A model generated the notes under the pieces. It was not told where the DNA came from. It made no database searches and saw only the letters and a program-made list of their open reading frames with translations. Source: Croceimicrobium sp965279135 (GTDB lineage Bacteria > Bacteroidota > Bacteroidia > Flavobacteriales > Schleiferiaceae). Taken from it: a stretch of DNA of 64,000 nucleotides. Numbering within the stretch: the stretch's first letter is position 1; each line of letters begins with the position of its first letter. The position numbers and the translations under genes are program-made. Location: NCBI GenBank assembly GCA_965279135.1, contig OZ257133.1, positions 1,178,001-1,242,000 on the forward strand, in the 5' to 3' direction. This document shows, piece by piece, positions 8,709 through 17,293 of this stretch.

Positions 8709-11120
8709 CTATTGTTCAGGAGCCGCTGACTTGATTTCTAGCTTAAAATGGAAGTTGGCGCCTTTTTCGGGGCTACTTTGAATTTGAAGGGTACTCCCCA
8801 TGTTGAAAAGGAGATCCTGACAAAGGTTTAAGCCCATTCCGGTTCCCTTTTCACCAAGTGTTCCCTGGGTGCTGGGCAGTTTTTCTCCTTCCATTAGGGT
8901 AGCGATTTGTTGGGTGCTTAAACCTCTTCCATTGTCTTGAATGGAAACCTCCACTTCAATGGCACTAACAGAGCGGGCCACAAGCCTTACTTTTCCCGAC
9001 TTAGGAGCTACGAACTTAATGGCATTGGCCAATAGATTGCGTAATATCACCCGCAGGGCGTTAGGATCTGCCATGACCTGTAAGGATTGATCCATGCTAT
9101 TGATAACCTGAATTTCTTTTTGTTTGATTTCAATCTGTTTCTCCTTGATCAAATCTTCCACTAAACGGGCGATAAAGAGAGGTTTCTTCTGAATTTGCAT
9201 ACCCGAGGCTTGATGCTTAAGCCAATCCAGCGTTTTAAAGAGCAAGGCCTTGGTTCTGCCCAGGCTATCAAATATCATTTGCAAATGCAGCTTCCGATCC
9301 TCGGGGTCATTATCCTCTTGTTGTAAGGAAAGCCTGGCTAATTCCAAGCTGCTTACCACTCCTTCTTTAAGATCATGGGCTAATAGGGATAGGACTTTCT
9401 GCTTCGCATCATTTGCCTGTTCCAGGGCCATAGTCTTACGACTCAACTCAAGACTTTTTTCTTGATTAGCTGTGACATCGGTTAACACGGCCACAGTTCC
9501 TTCAAGTTTACCTTTAGAGTGCATTTCAGAAAGCGAAACCAAATGATAATAGGTTCGTCCATTTTGCTTGCGAGAAGAAATAACCTGATAGCTGCTTTTT
9601 TGACCAACTTGATTTAGATGTGACTTCCAATCGGCTTTAATGCTTTCGGTTTTTAGCTGGTTTAGAAGTTTTTCGTTTTCCCTTAGTTCGGCACCATCAA
9701 AGAACTTAAAATGGCGTTTGGCTGCACTATTGAAAAAGATTAAACGCTCACTATAATCCATTGCCATGATAACAGTATTCATTTGGTCCGCTGCAAGTCG
9801 CGTTCTTTGATACATTAGCCTTAACCTCTGGCTTAAACTCTTTAGCCTTTGTATGAATCGATAATAGACGATAAAGGCCGTAAGAAGAATTAGCGCTATC
9901 AGTGTAACAAAAAGGATTGTTCGATTTTGGTAAGCAATTATTTCTCCTTGTCGATTATTGGAAGCCTCTAAACGCGAAAGCATTTCTCGATTTTCAAGGT
10001 AATCACCCTGCACCAGCATCATTTCGAGTTGCAAGGTGTCTTTCAGTGCTATCAGCTTTTGATTAACGTGATTAATCTCAGCTAGAAAAAGATTTGCCTC
10101 TCTGGTTTTACCTTCTGATCGCAGAAGCTTTTCCTTTTTTATTAGGTATCCTACCTGCAGATCAAGGTTTTCAAAGTCCCTAACTGCGGCAAGGGCAGTA
10201 TCTAAATAGAAGTGCAAGCTATCTTTAGAATCTATTGCCTCAAACAGTTCAATTTTAAGATTTATCCAACGCACATCCCGAAAGGGAAACTCCATGGCTT
10301 TAGCTCTTTCTAAATGCGCTTTCGCTTGAAAGTATTGTTGATCATTAAGCGCAATTTCTGCCCACTCACAGTAGATATCGCCGATAAACTCCAGATCATT
10401 GGCCTTTTCACTAGTACTAACAGCTTCTTGAAGAATTGAGTCAGCCTTTTCATAGCGATTCATTAGGCGGTTAACTCTGGCCAGGTAGAGAAGGGAGTGG
10501 CAGATTAAAAACTCCTGATCCAGTGTTTTTCGGATTTCATAGGCCCGTAGGAAATTTGCTTCTGCTGAATCATACCTCCCTAAACGGTTATGACAAAGGG
10601 CTACGTTGTTTAAAGCGACCGCTTCACCATAATCATCTTTATTTCGGCTCATTACATTGGCACACTGGCGAAAAATGTCCATTGCATCCTCATAAAGTCT
10701 TACCCTGTAAAGCAGCATTCCATATCCGGTAAGGAACCAGCCTTCTTCTCTTAACCACTCTTTATCATCTCGACTTCCCACATAGCTCATCCCTTCATTA
10801 AAGGCTTTTAATGCTTCGGTATATCGACCCTTATCGAAATTGATGCGCCCTCTTTGGGCATAGATGTCAAGCAAGTTATGCTGATCAGCTATGTTTAGTG
10901 AAATGATTTCGGCGATATCGAGGTAGCGCATTCGCTCATGAAGAGGGAGAAACAGGTCCTCTGCCAGCAAACGATAAGTAGTGGCGTACTTTTTAGGACA
11001 GTCCAGGCTATCGCATTCTGCTCTAAGCTCTATTAGTTTGGGGTGCTGATAGAATTCACCCGATAGATTCACGCTAAAAAGTAATAGCGCTAAAACGCTC
11101 CCAATTCCCTTAAATGCCAA
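8709..11120 (-). CDS. Sensor histidine kinase with TPR sensor region and PAS domain
   Basis: An 803-residue membrane kinase. A signal peptide or anchor (LAFKGIGSVLALLLFSVNL) leads into about 350 residues of tetratricopeptide repeats in the periplasm. One transmembrane helix (ILFVTLIALILLTAFIVYY) is followed by a coiled-coil linker, a PAS-like domain (IMAMDYSERLIFFNSAAKRHF), the dimerisation/phosphoacceptor helix and a HATPase domain (NLLANAIKF, DNGRGLS, GTGMGLNLCQDLL). The phosphoacceptor is H582 in LAHDLKEG, which lacks the usual proline of the H-box. The ATG at 11204 lies inside the SRP RNA gene and cannot be the start; the TTG at 11120 restores a normal signal peptide and is my choice, with moderate certainty. 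No response regulator gene lies nearby. Confidence 0.85.
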   Translation of the reverse strand: MAFKGIGSVLALLLFSVNLSGEFYQHPKLIELRAECDSLDCPKKYATTYRLLAEDLFLPLHERMRYLDIAEIISLNIADQHNLLDIYAQRGRINFDKGRYTEALKAFNEGMSYVGSRDDKEWLREEGWFLTGYGMLLYRVRLYEDAMDIFRQCANVMSRNKDDYGEAVALNNVALCHNRLGRYDSAEANFLRAYEIRKTLDQEFLICHSLLYLARVNRLMNRYEKADSILQEAVSTSEKANDLEFIGDIYCEWAEIALNDQQYFQAKAHLERAKAMEFPFRDVRWINLKIELFEAIDSKDSLHFYLDTALAAVRDFENLDLQVGYLIKKEKLLRSEGKTREANLFLAEINHVNQKLIALKDTLQLEMMLVQGDYLENREMLSRLEASNNRQGEIIAYQNRTILFVTLIALILLTAFIVYYRFIQRLKSLSQRLRLMYQRTRLAADQMNTVIMAMDYSERLIFFNSAAKRHFKFFDGAELRENEKLLNQLKTESIKADWKSHLNQVGQKSSYQVISSRKQNGRTYYHLVSLSEMHSKGKLEGTVAVLTDVTANQEKSLELSRKTMALEQANDAKQKVLSLLAHDLKEGVVSSLELARLSLQQEDNDPEDRKLHLQMIFDSLGRTKALLFKTLDWLKHQASGMQIQKKPLFIARLVEDLIKEKQIEIKQKEIQVINSMDQSLQVMADPNALRVILRNLLANAIKFVAPKSGKVRLVARSVSAIEVEVSIQDNGRGLSTQQIATLMEGEKLPSTQGTLGEKGTGMGLNLCQDLLFNMGSTLQIQSSPEKGANFHFKLEIKSAAPEQ

Positions 11121-11186
11121 TGTTCCTCTCCTTGCTGTCGTTCCGAAATTAAAGAAAAATCTATAATGCCAGCAGAGTAAAAAGAA

Positions 11187-11289
11187 ATAAGGCAAGCGAT
11201 CCATATCACACCGCTACGACCGATTACCCTTGCTGCGTTCCCGCCCTGGGGGAGTTCATCAGGAGCTGGTTGTATGGGACTTGCCTTAT
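11187..11289 (-). ncRNA. ffs: Signal recognition particle RNA (4.5S-type)
   Basis: The minus strand contains the SRP RNA apical core CAGGGCGGGAACGCAGCAAG, where the Ffh protein M domain binds, and a long outer stem closed by ATAAGGCAAG (near 11289) pairing with CTTGCCTTAT (11187-11196). The transcript is about 103 bases and ends before a T-rich stretch. It targets nascent membrane proteins to SecYEG with Ffh. The upstream -7 box at 11295-11302 fits a transcript starting at the stem. Confidence 0.93.
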
Positions 11290-11294
11290 GGCGA

Positions 11295-11302
11295 CAAAAT
11301 TA
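11295..11302 (-). promoter_or_regulatory. -7 promoter element for ffs
   Basis: TAATTTTG on the minus strand ends six bases before the first base of the SRP RNA stem, the spacing expected between -7 and +1 in Bacteroidota. No clear -33 TTG is visible. Confidence 0.55.
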
Positions 11303-11347
11303 CGGTAAATCCTGCGAAGGAAAAAGCCTCCAGAGTTGATATTGATA

Positions 11348-11355
11348 TATATTTG
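11348..11355 (+). promoter_or_regulatory. -7 promoter element for the DUF4199 gene
   Basis: TATATTTG, 24 bases before the ATG at 11380. The -33 partner is not clear. Confidence 0.5.
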
Positions 11356-11379
11356 TGTTTCGACAAAAAAAGATGCTAA

Positions 11380-11910
11380 ATGGACAATCCAAGTTTTAAA
11401 CCAGCTATAAATCTAGGCCTAATTATGTTGGCCGTATCTGTACTATTCGTAGTATCGGCCTATGCCATTGATTTGACCCTTATGACCAATATGTATATAG
11501 GGATCATTCTAATCTTGTTATGGATGGTAATATTGGTACTCAGCCCAGTGCAAACTAGAAAGCAGGCTGGAGGATTGATTAGCTTTAAGCATGCATTCGC
11601 TGCAGTTATGATTACGTTTTTGGTTTGTAGCGTTCCTAGCACTCTTGTTACTTACACGCTTTTTGGAGTTATTGATCAAGATGCAGCTGCCAAAATAGAA
11701 GAACTACAGATTGAATCTTCAATAGATATGATGAGAAGATTTGGTGCTCCCGAAGAACAGATAGATGAGCAGGTAGACTACATGGGAGAGATGGATCAAT
11801 TCGCTTTATCGACACAACTTATGGGACTATTAAGATCCTTTGTTTTTGTCGCTATTTACGGTTTAATTATCGCAGCAATAGTGAAGAAGAAAAAGACCGA
11901 GTTTGAATAA
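11380..11910 (+). CDS. DUF4199 family integral membrane protein
   Basis: A 176-residue protein with four predicted transmembrane helices: about 10-30 (LGLIMLAVSVLFVVSAYAID), 35-55, 72-98 (AFAAVMITFLVCSVPSTLVTY) and 148-168. A charged loop before the last helix carries the SIDMMRRFGAPEEQID stretch. The pattern matches DUF4199, a family typical of Bacteroidota and often placed directly before a GT2 glycosyltransferase gene, as here. Function is unknown; a role as partner of the adjacent glycosyltransferase is a guess from context. The next gene begins 15 bases after its stop. Confidence 0.75.
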   Translation: MDNPSFKPAINLGLIMLAVSVLFVVSAYAIDLTLMTNMYIGIILILLWMVILVLSPVQTRKQAGGLISFKHAFAAVMITFLVCSVPSTLVTYTLFGVIDQDAAAKIEELQIESSIDMMRRFGAPEEQIDEQVDYMGEMDQFALSTQLMGLLRSFVFVAIYGLIIAAIVKKKKTEFE

Positions 11911-11925
11911 GATTCAGTTTTGTTA

Positions 11926-12885
11926 ATGGATTTATCATTAGTAATTCCTCTCTACAATGAAGAGGAATCTTTAAAGGAGCTATATACCTGGATTTGTAAA
12001 ACCGCCGAGGAAGAAAAGATTGATTTTGAAATCATCTTTGTAAACGACGGTTCAAGCGATACAAGTCTGGAGGTGCTCCATGAACTATCTTCCAAAGACA
12101 ATCGCGTTAAGGTCATTTCCTTCCGTAGAAATCACGGTAAGTCCGCTGGTTTAAATGTAGGATTTGCCGCAGCAACGGGTGATGTAGTAATCACTATGGA
12201 TGCAGATTTACAAGATAGTCCGGATGAGATTCCAGAGCTCATTAAAATGATCAAAGAGGATGGTTTTGATCTGGTAAGTGGATGGAAGAAAAAACGCTAT
12301 GATCCACTTTCTAAAACAATTCCCACTAAGTTTTACAATTGGGCTACCCGAAGGATAAGCAAGATTCAATTACATGATTTTAACTGCGGGCTTAAGGCCT
12401 ATAAAAATGAGGTAATTAAAGCCGTAAATGTTCAGGGTGAAATGCACCGCTATATACCGGTATTAGCGAAGAATGCTGGATTCAACAAGATCGGTGAAAA
12501 AGTGGTTCAGCATCAGGCTAGAAAGTATGGTACCACAAAGTTTGGGCTAAGCCGCTTTATTAATGGCCCCCTGGATCTTCTAACTCTAGCATTTGTATCT
12601 AAGTTTTCCAAGCGTCCAATGCACTTTTTTGGACTTTATGGCACACTAATGATGATAGTGGGATTTCTGGCAGCCATCTATATTGGAGCAGAAAAAATCA
12701 TTGCTCTGCAAATGGGAGAGAAGGCGCGATTGGTTACCGAAAACCCGATCTTTTTTATTGCTTTAGCGACCATGATTATTGGTACCCAATTATTTCTGGT
12801 GGGCTTTGTTGCGGAGCTTATAATTCGTAACAGTAACAAACCGGTAGAATACACCGTAGAAGAGCGGATTAACTTTGACTCCTAG
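11926..12885 (+). CDS. Family 2 glycosyltransferase with C-terminal membrane anchor (GtrB/DPM1-like)
   Basis: A 319-residue polyprenyl-phosphate sugar transferase-type enzyme. The N-terminal GT-A domain shows SLVIPLYNEEESL, the FVNDGSSD motif, and MDADLQDSPDEI, whose DAD supplies the metal-binding DxD. Two transmembrane helices lie at about 228-252 and 268-292. Relatives move a sugar from UDP- or GDP-sugar to undecaprenyl phosphate at the cytoplasmic face. I use the ATG at 11926, two codons inside a longer TTG reading. The downstream GT2 gene overlaps by 11 bases. Confidence 0.88.
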   Translation: MDLSLVIPLYNEEESLKELYTWICKTAEEEKIDFEIIFVNDGSSDTSLEVLHELSSKDNRVKVISFRRNHGKSAGLNVGFAAATGDVVITMDADLQDSPDEIPELIKMIKEDGFDLVSGWKKKRYDPLSKTIPTKFYNWATRRISKIQLHDFNCGLKAYKNEVIKAVNVQGEMHRYIPVLAKNAGFNKIGEKVVQHQARKYGTTKFGLSRFINGPLDLLTLAFVSKFSKRPMHFFGLYGTLMMIVGFLAAIYIGAEKIIALQMGEKARLVTENPIFFIALATMIIGTQLFLVGFVAELIIRNSNKPVEYTVEERINFDS

Positions 12886-13870
12886 GCTCTCTTTAATAGT
12901 TCCCTTATACAATCGTCCGGAGGAAATCAAAGAGCTGCTGGACAGCCTTTGCCTGCAAAGCGATACGGATTTTGAGCTTATCATTGTTGAAGATGGATCT
13001 CAGAACAAGAGTGATGAGATTGTCGACGAGTATCGGGACAGACTTCAATTAGAATATTTCTTTAAAGAGAATAGCGGCCCGGGACAATCTAGAAATTATG
13101 GTGCTGAAAGAGCCAGTGGTGACTATTTTGTTTTCCTGGATTCTGATTGCATTATACCTCCACAATATGTAAAAGAGGTTAAAAGCTTTTTAAGTAATTC
13201 CTGGGTGGATGCTTTTGGGGGTCCTGATCGGGCGGATAGCAGTTTTAGCAGTATTCAGAAGGCCATTAACTATTCCATGACCTCTCTTTTTACTACCGGG
13301 GGCATAAGAGGAAACAAGAGAAGTGTTGAGAAATTCCACCCTCGCAGTTTTAATATGGGTTATAGCAAGGAGGTTTTTGAAAAGACTGGAGGTTTTGCCC
13401 AAATGCGCTTTGGGGAAGATATTGATATGAGCATTCGCTTAATGGGCCTTGGCTTCAAAACCGCCTTAATTAGTGAAGCATATGTTTACCACAAACGTAG
13501 AAGCACCTGGAGGCAATTTTATAAGCAGGTTCATAATTCAGGCATTGCTAGAATAAACCTCTACAAAAGGCATCCGGCCAGTTTAAAGCTTTTACATTTT
13601 TTCCCGGCAGCTTTTACTCTCTTTACCCTATTCGCCTTAATCGTGGCCTTTTGGACCTTACTACCACTTTTTTTATTAATCCTTTACCTCTTTGTAATTC
13701 TGGTCGACGCCAGCTTCAGTAATAGGAGTATGGTGGTGGGTTTGAAAGCGGTATTAGCCTCTTTTATTCAGCTTTTTTCTTACGGTTTGGGATTTATTAA
13801 GGCCTTTTACAGAAGGCTGATTCTTGGTCAGGGTGAATTTGCCGCCTATCAGAAGAACTTTTACAAGTAG
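12875..13870 (+). CDS. Family 2 glycosyltransferase
   Basis: A 331-residue GT2 enzyme. The GT-A core carries SLIVPLYNRPEEIKELLDSL, VEDGSQN and VFLDSDCIIPP (DSD as DxD). The second half has GEDIDMSIRLMGLGFK, the acidic catalytic region, and two hydrophobic segments near residues 235-285. It probably adds a sugar to an envelope glycan; donor and acceptor are unknown. The only usable start ahead of the GT core is the TTG at 12875, overlapping the upstream stop. The 3' end overlaps the convergent gene at 13861 by ten bases. Confidence 0.85.
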   Translation: MTPRLSLIVPLYNRPEEIKELLDSLCLQSDTDFELIIVEDGSQNKSDEIVDEYRDRLQLEYFFKENSGPGQSRNYGAERASGDYFVFLDSDCIIPPQYVKEVKSFLSNSWVDAFGGPDRADSSFSSIQKAINYSMTSLFTTGGIRGNKRSVEKFHPRSFNMGYSKEVFEKTGGFAQMRFGEDIDMSIRLMGLGFKTALISEAYVYHKRRSTWRQFYKQVHNSGIARINLYKRHPASLKLLHFFPAAFTLFTLFALIVAFWTLLPLFLLILYLFVILVDASFSNRSMVVGLKAVLASFIQLFSYGLGFIKAFYRRLILGQGEFAAYQKNFYK

Positions 13871-15321
13871 TCCTTCTTCACAAATAGGATTGCTCCGTTT
13901 TCGTATTGGGCTTGCAAACTATAGCCAGAATCTTCCCGACTTAGTTTATTGATCATCTCTTGATCCTTATAGTCCAGAAGGTAATAGGCGTCGTACTGAA
14001 TATCCTTATATCCATTCCTACTCAAGGGCGCCAACCAGTTAAGTTCCTTGCTCTCGCGATATACATTAAGCGCTGGTTCAAATAGCCAATTGATGCCAAG
14101 AGTGAATTTTTCTTGATTAACAGCTTCGGTATTGCTTAGGTCCTCCATCAAATTTTTGTGGGAGGAATCATATTCCCAATCAATAGTTCTCTTTAAGTTG
14201 AAGTGTTGAAAGTTGAATGCGAGTAAAGCAACTATTAGAACATTAAGTCCTAATTGGAACTGTTCTCCATTCCTAAAACGATTAAACCGCTGAAAAAAGA
14301 ATAGCACTAAGCAAATGACTAGTGGAGCGTAAACCAAGGTGGTTCGACCCAATAGATACTGCGTGCCTAGTATGTAGTGCTGTGCAATCTGGGCACCGAT
14401 AGTGAGCAGTAACCACAGCAATAATTCGGCGTAGAAATACCATCCGGCTTCACTGGAAGCTCTCAAATGATCCAGTATGAAGAATAGAACTGAGACCAGA
14501 GCAATTAGGACAAAAGCATATCTCAAACCTTCTGTAAACAGGGGATATTGATGATAGGTGAAATTCCATGTTAAATCATAAAGGCTATCATTCCAAAAAC
14601 TGCTTGTCCCTCCAAACAGATCTCCACTGATGTTTTTCAGGGGTAGAAAAATTAAAAGACCCAAAACCCCGGTTACAATGCCCACGGGTCTCCATAATAC
14701 GCCTAAACTCTTGGTTTGGTTTTCTCCTTCCGACCAATAAAGGATGAGGATTAATGCCACTAAAGCCACATAGGCATACAGGAAAGTGAAATTGGCATAT
14801 ACTGCAAAAGCCGCAAAAAGTAAGGTTCGCCAAATATGATGTCCATTATTTAATTCGCGGTAACAGTAAAGATGGTAAATGGAAGCAAGGCTTAAACTGA
14901 TTCCCATTCCATAACCGCGGGCCATGGCAAAGAAATCCATGAAATAAAGTTGAAGCCCTAAAGCTAGAAAAGCGAGAATCTGAATTCCTGGAAAACGAAA
15001 CTTCCTTGCTAGTGCCGCGGCGTAGCGGATGTAAACAATGGAAAACAAAACGTTCGGAAGTCGAAGGGAAAAATCGCTCAGGCCAAAAATATTCACACTC
15101 AATTTTATCAATAGAGTATTGAGAATGTGGTTATTGGGTATGTGGGGAGGTTTGTATAGAATTATCCCTAACCAATTCTGCCTCACATAGTGCAAATAGG
15201 TGTAGGCCTCGTCGTGGGTAAGAGGTATTCTTAAAGCTCTTAGCACCACTAAGCTTAAAAATATAAGTCCCCCGATAAACATAATCCAACCTACATAAGG
15301 CCTTCTAATTTGCTTCCCCAT
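13861..15321 (-). CDS. Multi-pass membrane glycosyltransferase-like protein (GT-C fold)
   Basis: A 486-residue protein with about ten hydrophobic helices. After the first helix comes LRIPLTHDEAYTYLHYV, whose acidic DE pair is the usual metal/catalytic position in the first external loop of GT-C enzymes, and then NNHILNTLLIKLS. The C-terminal 100 residues are a soluble domain. Such enzymes use polyprenyl-phosphate sugars on the periplasmic side. I take the ATG at 15321 rather than the TTG at 15342, because the -7 promoter element covers the latter. The substrate cannot be assigned. Confidence 0.7.
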   Translation of the reverse strand: MGKQIRRPYVGWIMFIGGLIFLSLVVLRALRIPLTHDEAYTYLHYVRQNWLGIILYKPPHIPNNHILNTLLIKLSVNIFGLSDFSLRLPNVLFSIVYIRYAAALARKFRFPGIQILAFLALGLQLYFMDFFAMARGYGMGISLSLASIYHLYCYRELNNGHHIWRTLLFAAFAVYANFTFLYAYVALVALILILYWSEGENQTKSLGVLWRPVGIVTGVLGLLIFLPLKNISGDLFGGTSSFWNDSLYDLTWNFTYHQYPLFTEGLRYAFVLIALVSVLFFILDHLRASSEAGWYFYAELLLWLLLTIGAQIAQHYILGTQYLLGRTTLVYAPLVICLVLFFFQRFNRFRNGEQFQLGLNVLIVALLAFNFQHFNLKRTIDWEYDSSHKNLMEDLSNTEAVNQEKFTLGINWLFEPALNVYRESKELNWLAPLSRNGYKDIQYDAYYLLDYKDQEMINKLSREDSGYSLQAQYENGAILFVKKDYL

Positions 15322-15339
15322 CTGTTCTTTTGATGTGGG

Positions 15340-15347
15340 CAAATTTA
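15340..15347 (-). promoter_or_regulatory. -7 promoter element for the GT-C gene
   Basis: TAAATTTG on the minus strand, 18 bases before the ATG at 15321. It overlaps an upstream in-frame TTG, which argues against that TTG as the start codon. Confidence 0.5.
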
Positions 15348-15392
15348 TTGATAAGCTGCATTTATGCTTTCAAGCATCCCAATTAAAGCTAG

Positions 15393-15400
15393 TATTTTTG
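15393..15400 (+). promoter_or_regulatory. -7 promoter element abutting a start codon
   Basis: TATTTTTG ends four bases before the ATG at 15405. With the usual distance from -7 to +1 the transcript would begin at or next to the A of the ATG, giving a leaderless mRNA. Confidence 0.45.
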
Positions 15401-15404
15401 CACC

Positions 15405-16103
15405 ATGAAGAAATTTGCCTGGTTCATTTCCTTTTTGATCCCCCTTTCTTTATGGGCTCAAGCCCCTACTAATCCGACTGATGCCCAAGGAAGGCCTCAT
15501 GGTGTTTGGCAGAAAAACCACCCTAATGGGAAGCTTCGGTATACCGGGAAATTCGACCATGGTATTCCCGTAGATACATTTAGATATTTCAGTACAAATG
15601 GTCAAATACGCACCTTAAATGTTTTTAGAGCGAAAACAAAGGTTTGCATGAGCTTTCAATATGGAGAAAAGAAAAAATTGGCCGCTCAAGGATTGTATAG
15701 GGATAAGCAGAAAGACAGCGTTTGGACCTATTACAATAAGGCGGGGGATCTTGTAGCTCGAGTGCAATTCAAGGATAATGTAGAGGATGGGCCCAGTGAG
15801 AAGTATCACACCAACGGCAAGCTGGCCGAATCCGTTTCTTATAAGAGTGGTCAGAAGGAAGGTCCCTGGCTTCAGTTTTATGAAACGGGTAAAAAAATGG
15901 CAGAGGGACAATATGTAGGAGGTAAGCTCCACGGTGAAGCGACTTATTTCTTCTCATCCGGTAAACCTCGGTCAAGAGGAAATTACATTATGGGATTAAT
16001 GGACGGAACCTGGTATTATTTTACCGACGATCTTAAACTAGATCGAAAAGAGCAGTGGAAGAGAGGAAGACTCATTGAAGACAAGAAGAAGGAAGCAAAG
16101 TAG
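15405..16103 (+). CDS. Exported YwqK/MORN-like repeat protein
   Basis: A 232-residue protein with a signal peptide (MKKFAWFISFLIPLSLWAQ) followed by about seven repeats of roughly 23 residues built on the pattern G-x-W-x-x-Y-x-x-N/T-G-K-x-x-x-x-G, for example GVWQKNHPNGKLRYTGKF and EGPWLQFYETGKKMAEGQY. Database entries often call this family 'YwqK family antitoxin', but no toxin gene is adjacent, so that label should not be read as a function here. MORN-like repeats usually act as binding or structural modules. mnmA starts three bases after its stop. The start is the ATG that begins the signal peptide. Confidence 0.82.
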   Translation: MKKFAWFISFLIPLSLWAQAPTNPTDAQGRPHGVWQKNHPNGKLRYTGKFDHGIPVDTFRYFSTNGQIRTLNVFRAKTKVCMSFQYGEKKKLAAQGLYRDKQKDSVWTYYNKAGDLVARVQFKDNVEDGPSEKYHTNGKLAESVSYKSGQKEGPWLQFYETGKKMAEGQYVGGKLHGEATYFFSSGKPRSRGNYIMGLMDGTWYYFTDDLKLDRKEQWKRGRLIEDKKKEAK

Positions 16104-16106
16104 AAA

Positions 16107-17291
16107 ATGGCAAGGGTAGTAGTTGGACTTAGTGGAGGAGTAGATAGCAGCGTTGCTGCACATCTACTTATTGAGCAAGGCCATGAGGTTATTGGGCTAT
16201 TTATGCGCAATTGGCATGACGAATCCGTGACCATTCATGATGAATGCCCCTGGATCGAGGATAGCAATGATGCCATGCTGGTTGCTGAAAAACTGGGAAT
16301 TCCATTTCAGGTGATTGACTTAAGCGCGGAATACAAGGAGCGCATTGTTGATTATATGTTCGCCGAATATGAAGCAGGTCGAACCCCAAATCCCGATGTT
16401 CTCTGTAACAGAGAAATCAAGTTTGATGTTTTCCTCGATAGGGCTCTTGCTCTTGGTGCCGATTTTGTGGCAACCGGACATTACTGCAGAAGGGGAGAAG
16501 TTGAGATAGAAGGTAAAAAGGTTTATCAGCTCCTGGCGGGAGTAGATAATAACAAAGATCAGAGCTATTTTCTTTGTCAGCTTAATCAAGAGCAATTAAG
16601 CAAAGCACTATTCCCAATTGGGCACTTGCAAAAAAGTGAAGTACGGAAAATTGCTACCGATCTCGACCTTGTTACTGCTGATAAAAAGGATTCTCAGGGC
16701 TTGTGCTTTATCGGTAAAGTACGCTTACCCGATTTCTTACAACAGCAACTAGCCTCGAAAAAGGGAAAAGTAATTGAAATTAATGCCGAGCAAGCGGTAC
16801 CACGAGATTTGGAGCGACTTCCGGAGCAGAATTCGTGGTCTGAATTAGTCGCGCCATTTGCTTTTACGGAAGAAATGGGCACTTACAAAGGGGATCATAA
16901 TGGCGCACATTACTTTACTATCGGACAAAGAAAGGGCCTTGGTATTGGTGGTACCCCAGAACCCCTATTCGTTATAGGTACCGATACAGAACACAACCTT
17001 ATTTACACTGGCCAGGGAGAAGCTCATCCTGCTTTACGAAAGGAAGCCCTTTTTGTAAATGCTAAAGATGTGCATTGGTTAAGAGAGGATTTGCGTTTAA
17101 ATCCTGGTGAACAAGCTAAGTACAAAGCTAGAATCCGATATCGTCAACCACTTTTCGAAGTTGAACTTCATGCTACTGAAAAGGGGCTTTATGTATTATT
17201 TGCAGTGGCTCAAAAAGCAGTCACGCCCGGGCAATTTGTGGCCTGGTACAGGGAAGACGAGTTGATTGGTTCGGGTGTAATTCAGTTTTAG
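16107..17291 (+). CDS. mnmA: tRNA-specific 2-thiouridylase MnmA
   Basis: Adds sulfur to U34 of tRNA-Lys, -Glu and -Gln. The 394-residue length fits the family. The PP-loop ATP motif SGGVDSS is at 9-15, the two catalytic cysteines are C100 (NPDVLCNREIKF) and C200 (DSQGLCFIG), and GHYCRR and FTIGQRKGLGIGG are recognisable. The gene lies between a repeat protein and a subtilase gene with gaps of three and two bases, so it is probably read through with them. Confidence 0.97.
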   Translation: MARVVVGLSGGVDSSVAAHLLIEQGHEVIGLFMRNWHDESVTIHDECPWIEDSNDAMLVAEKLGIPFQVIDLSAEYKERIVDYMFAEYEAGRTPNPDVLCNREIKFDVFLDRALALGADFVATGHYCRRGEVEIEGKKVYQLLAGVDNNKDQSYFLCQLNQEQLSKALFPIGHLQKSEVRKIATDLDLVTADKKDSQGLCFIGKVRLPDFLQQQLASKKGKVIEINAEQAVPRDLERLPEQNSWSELVAPFAFTEEMGTYKGDHNGAHYFTIGQRKGLGIGGTPEPLFVIGTDTEHNLIYTGQGEAHPALRKEALFVNAKDVHWLREDLRLNPGEQAKYKARIRYRQPLFEVELHATEKGLYVLFAVAQKAVTPGQFVAWYREDELIGSGVIQF

Positions 17292-17293
17292 AT

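Noticed and set aside
11121..11204. N-terminal extension of the histidine kinase from an ATG at 11204
   Set aside because: That ATG lies inside the SRP RNA gene (11187-11289) and the extension is not protein-like; a TTG at 11120 gives a normal signal peptide.
15405..16103. YwqK-type protein as a toxin-antitoxin system
   Set aside because: There is no toxin gene next to it and the protein has a signal peptide and MORN-like repeats; the database label is misleading.
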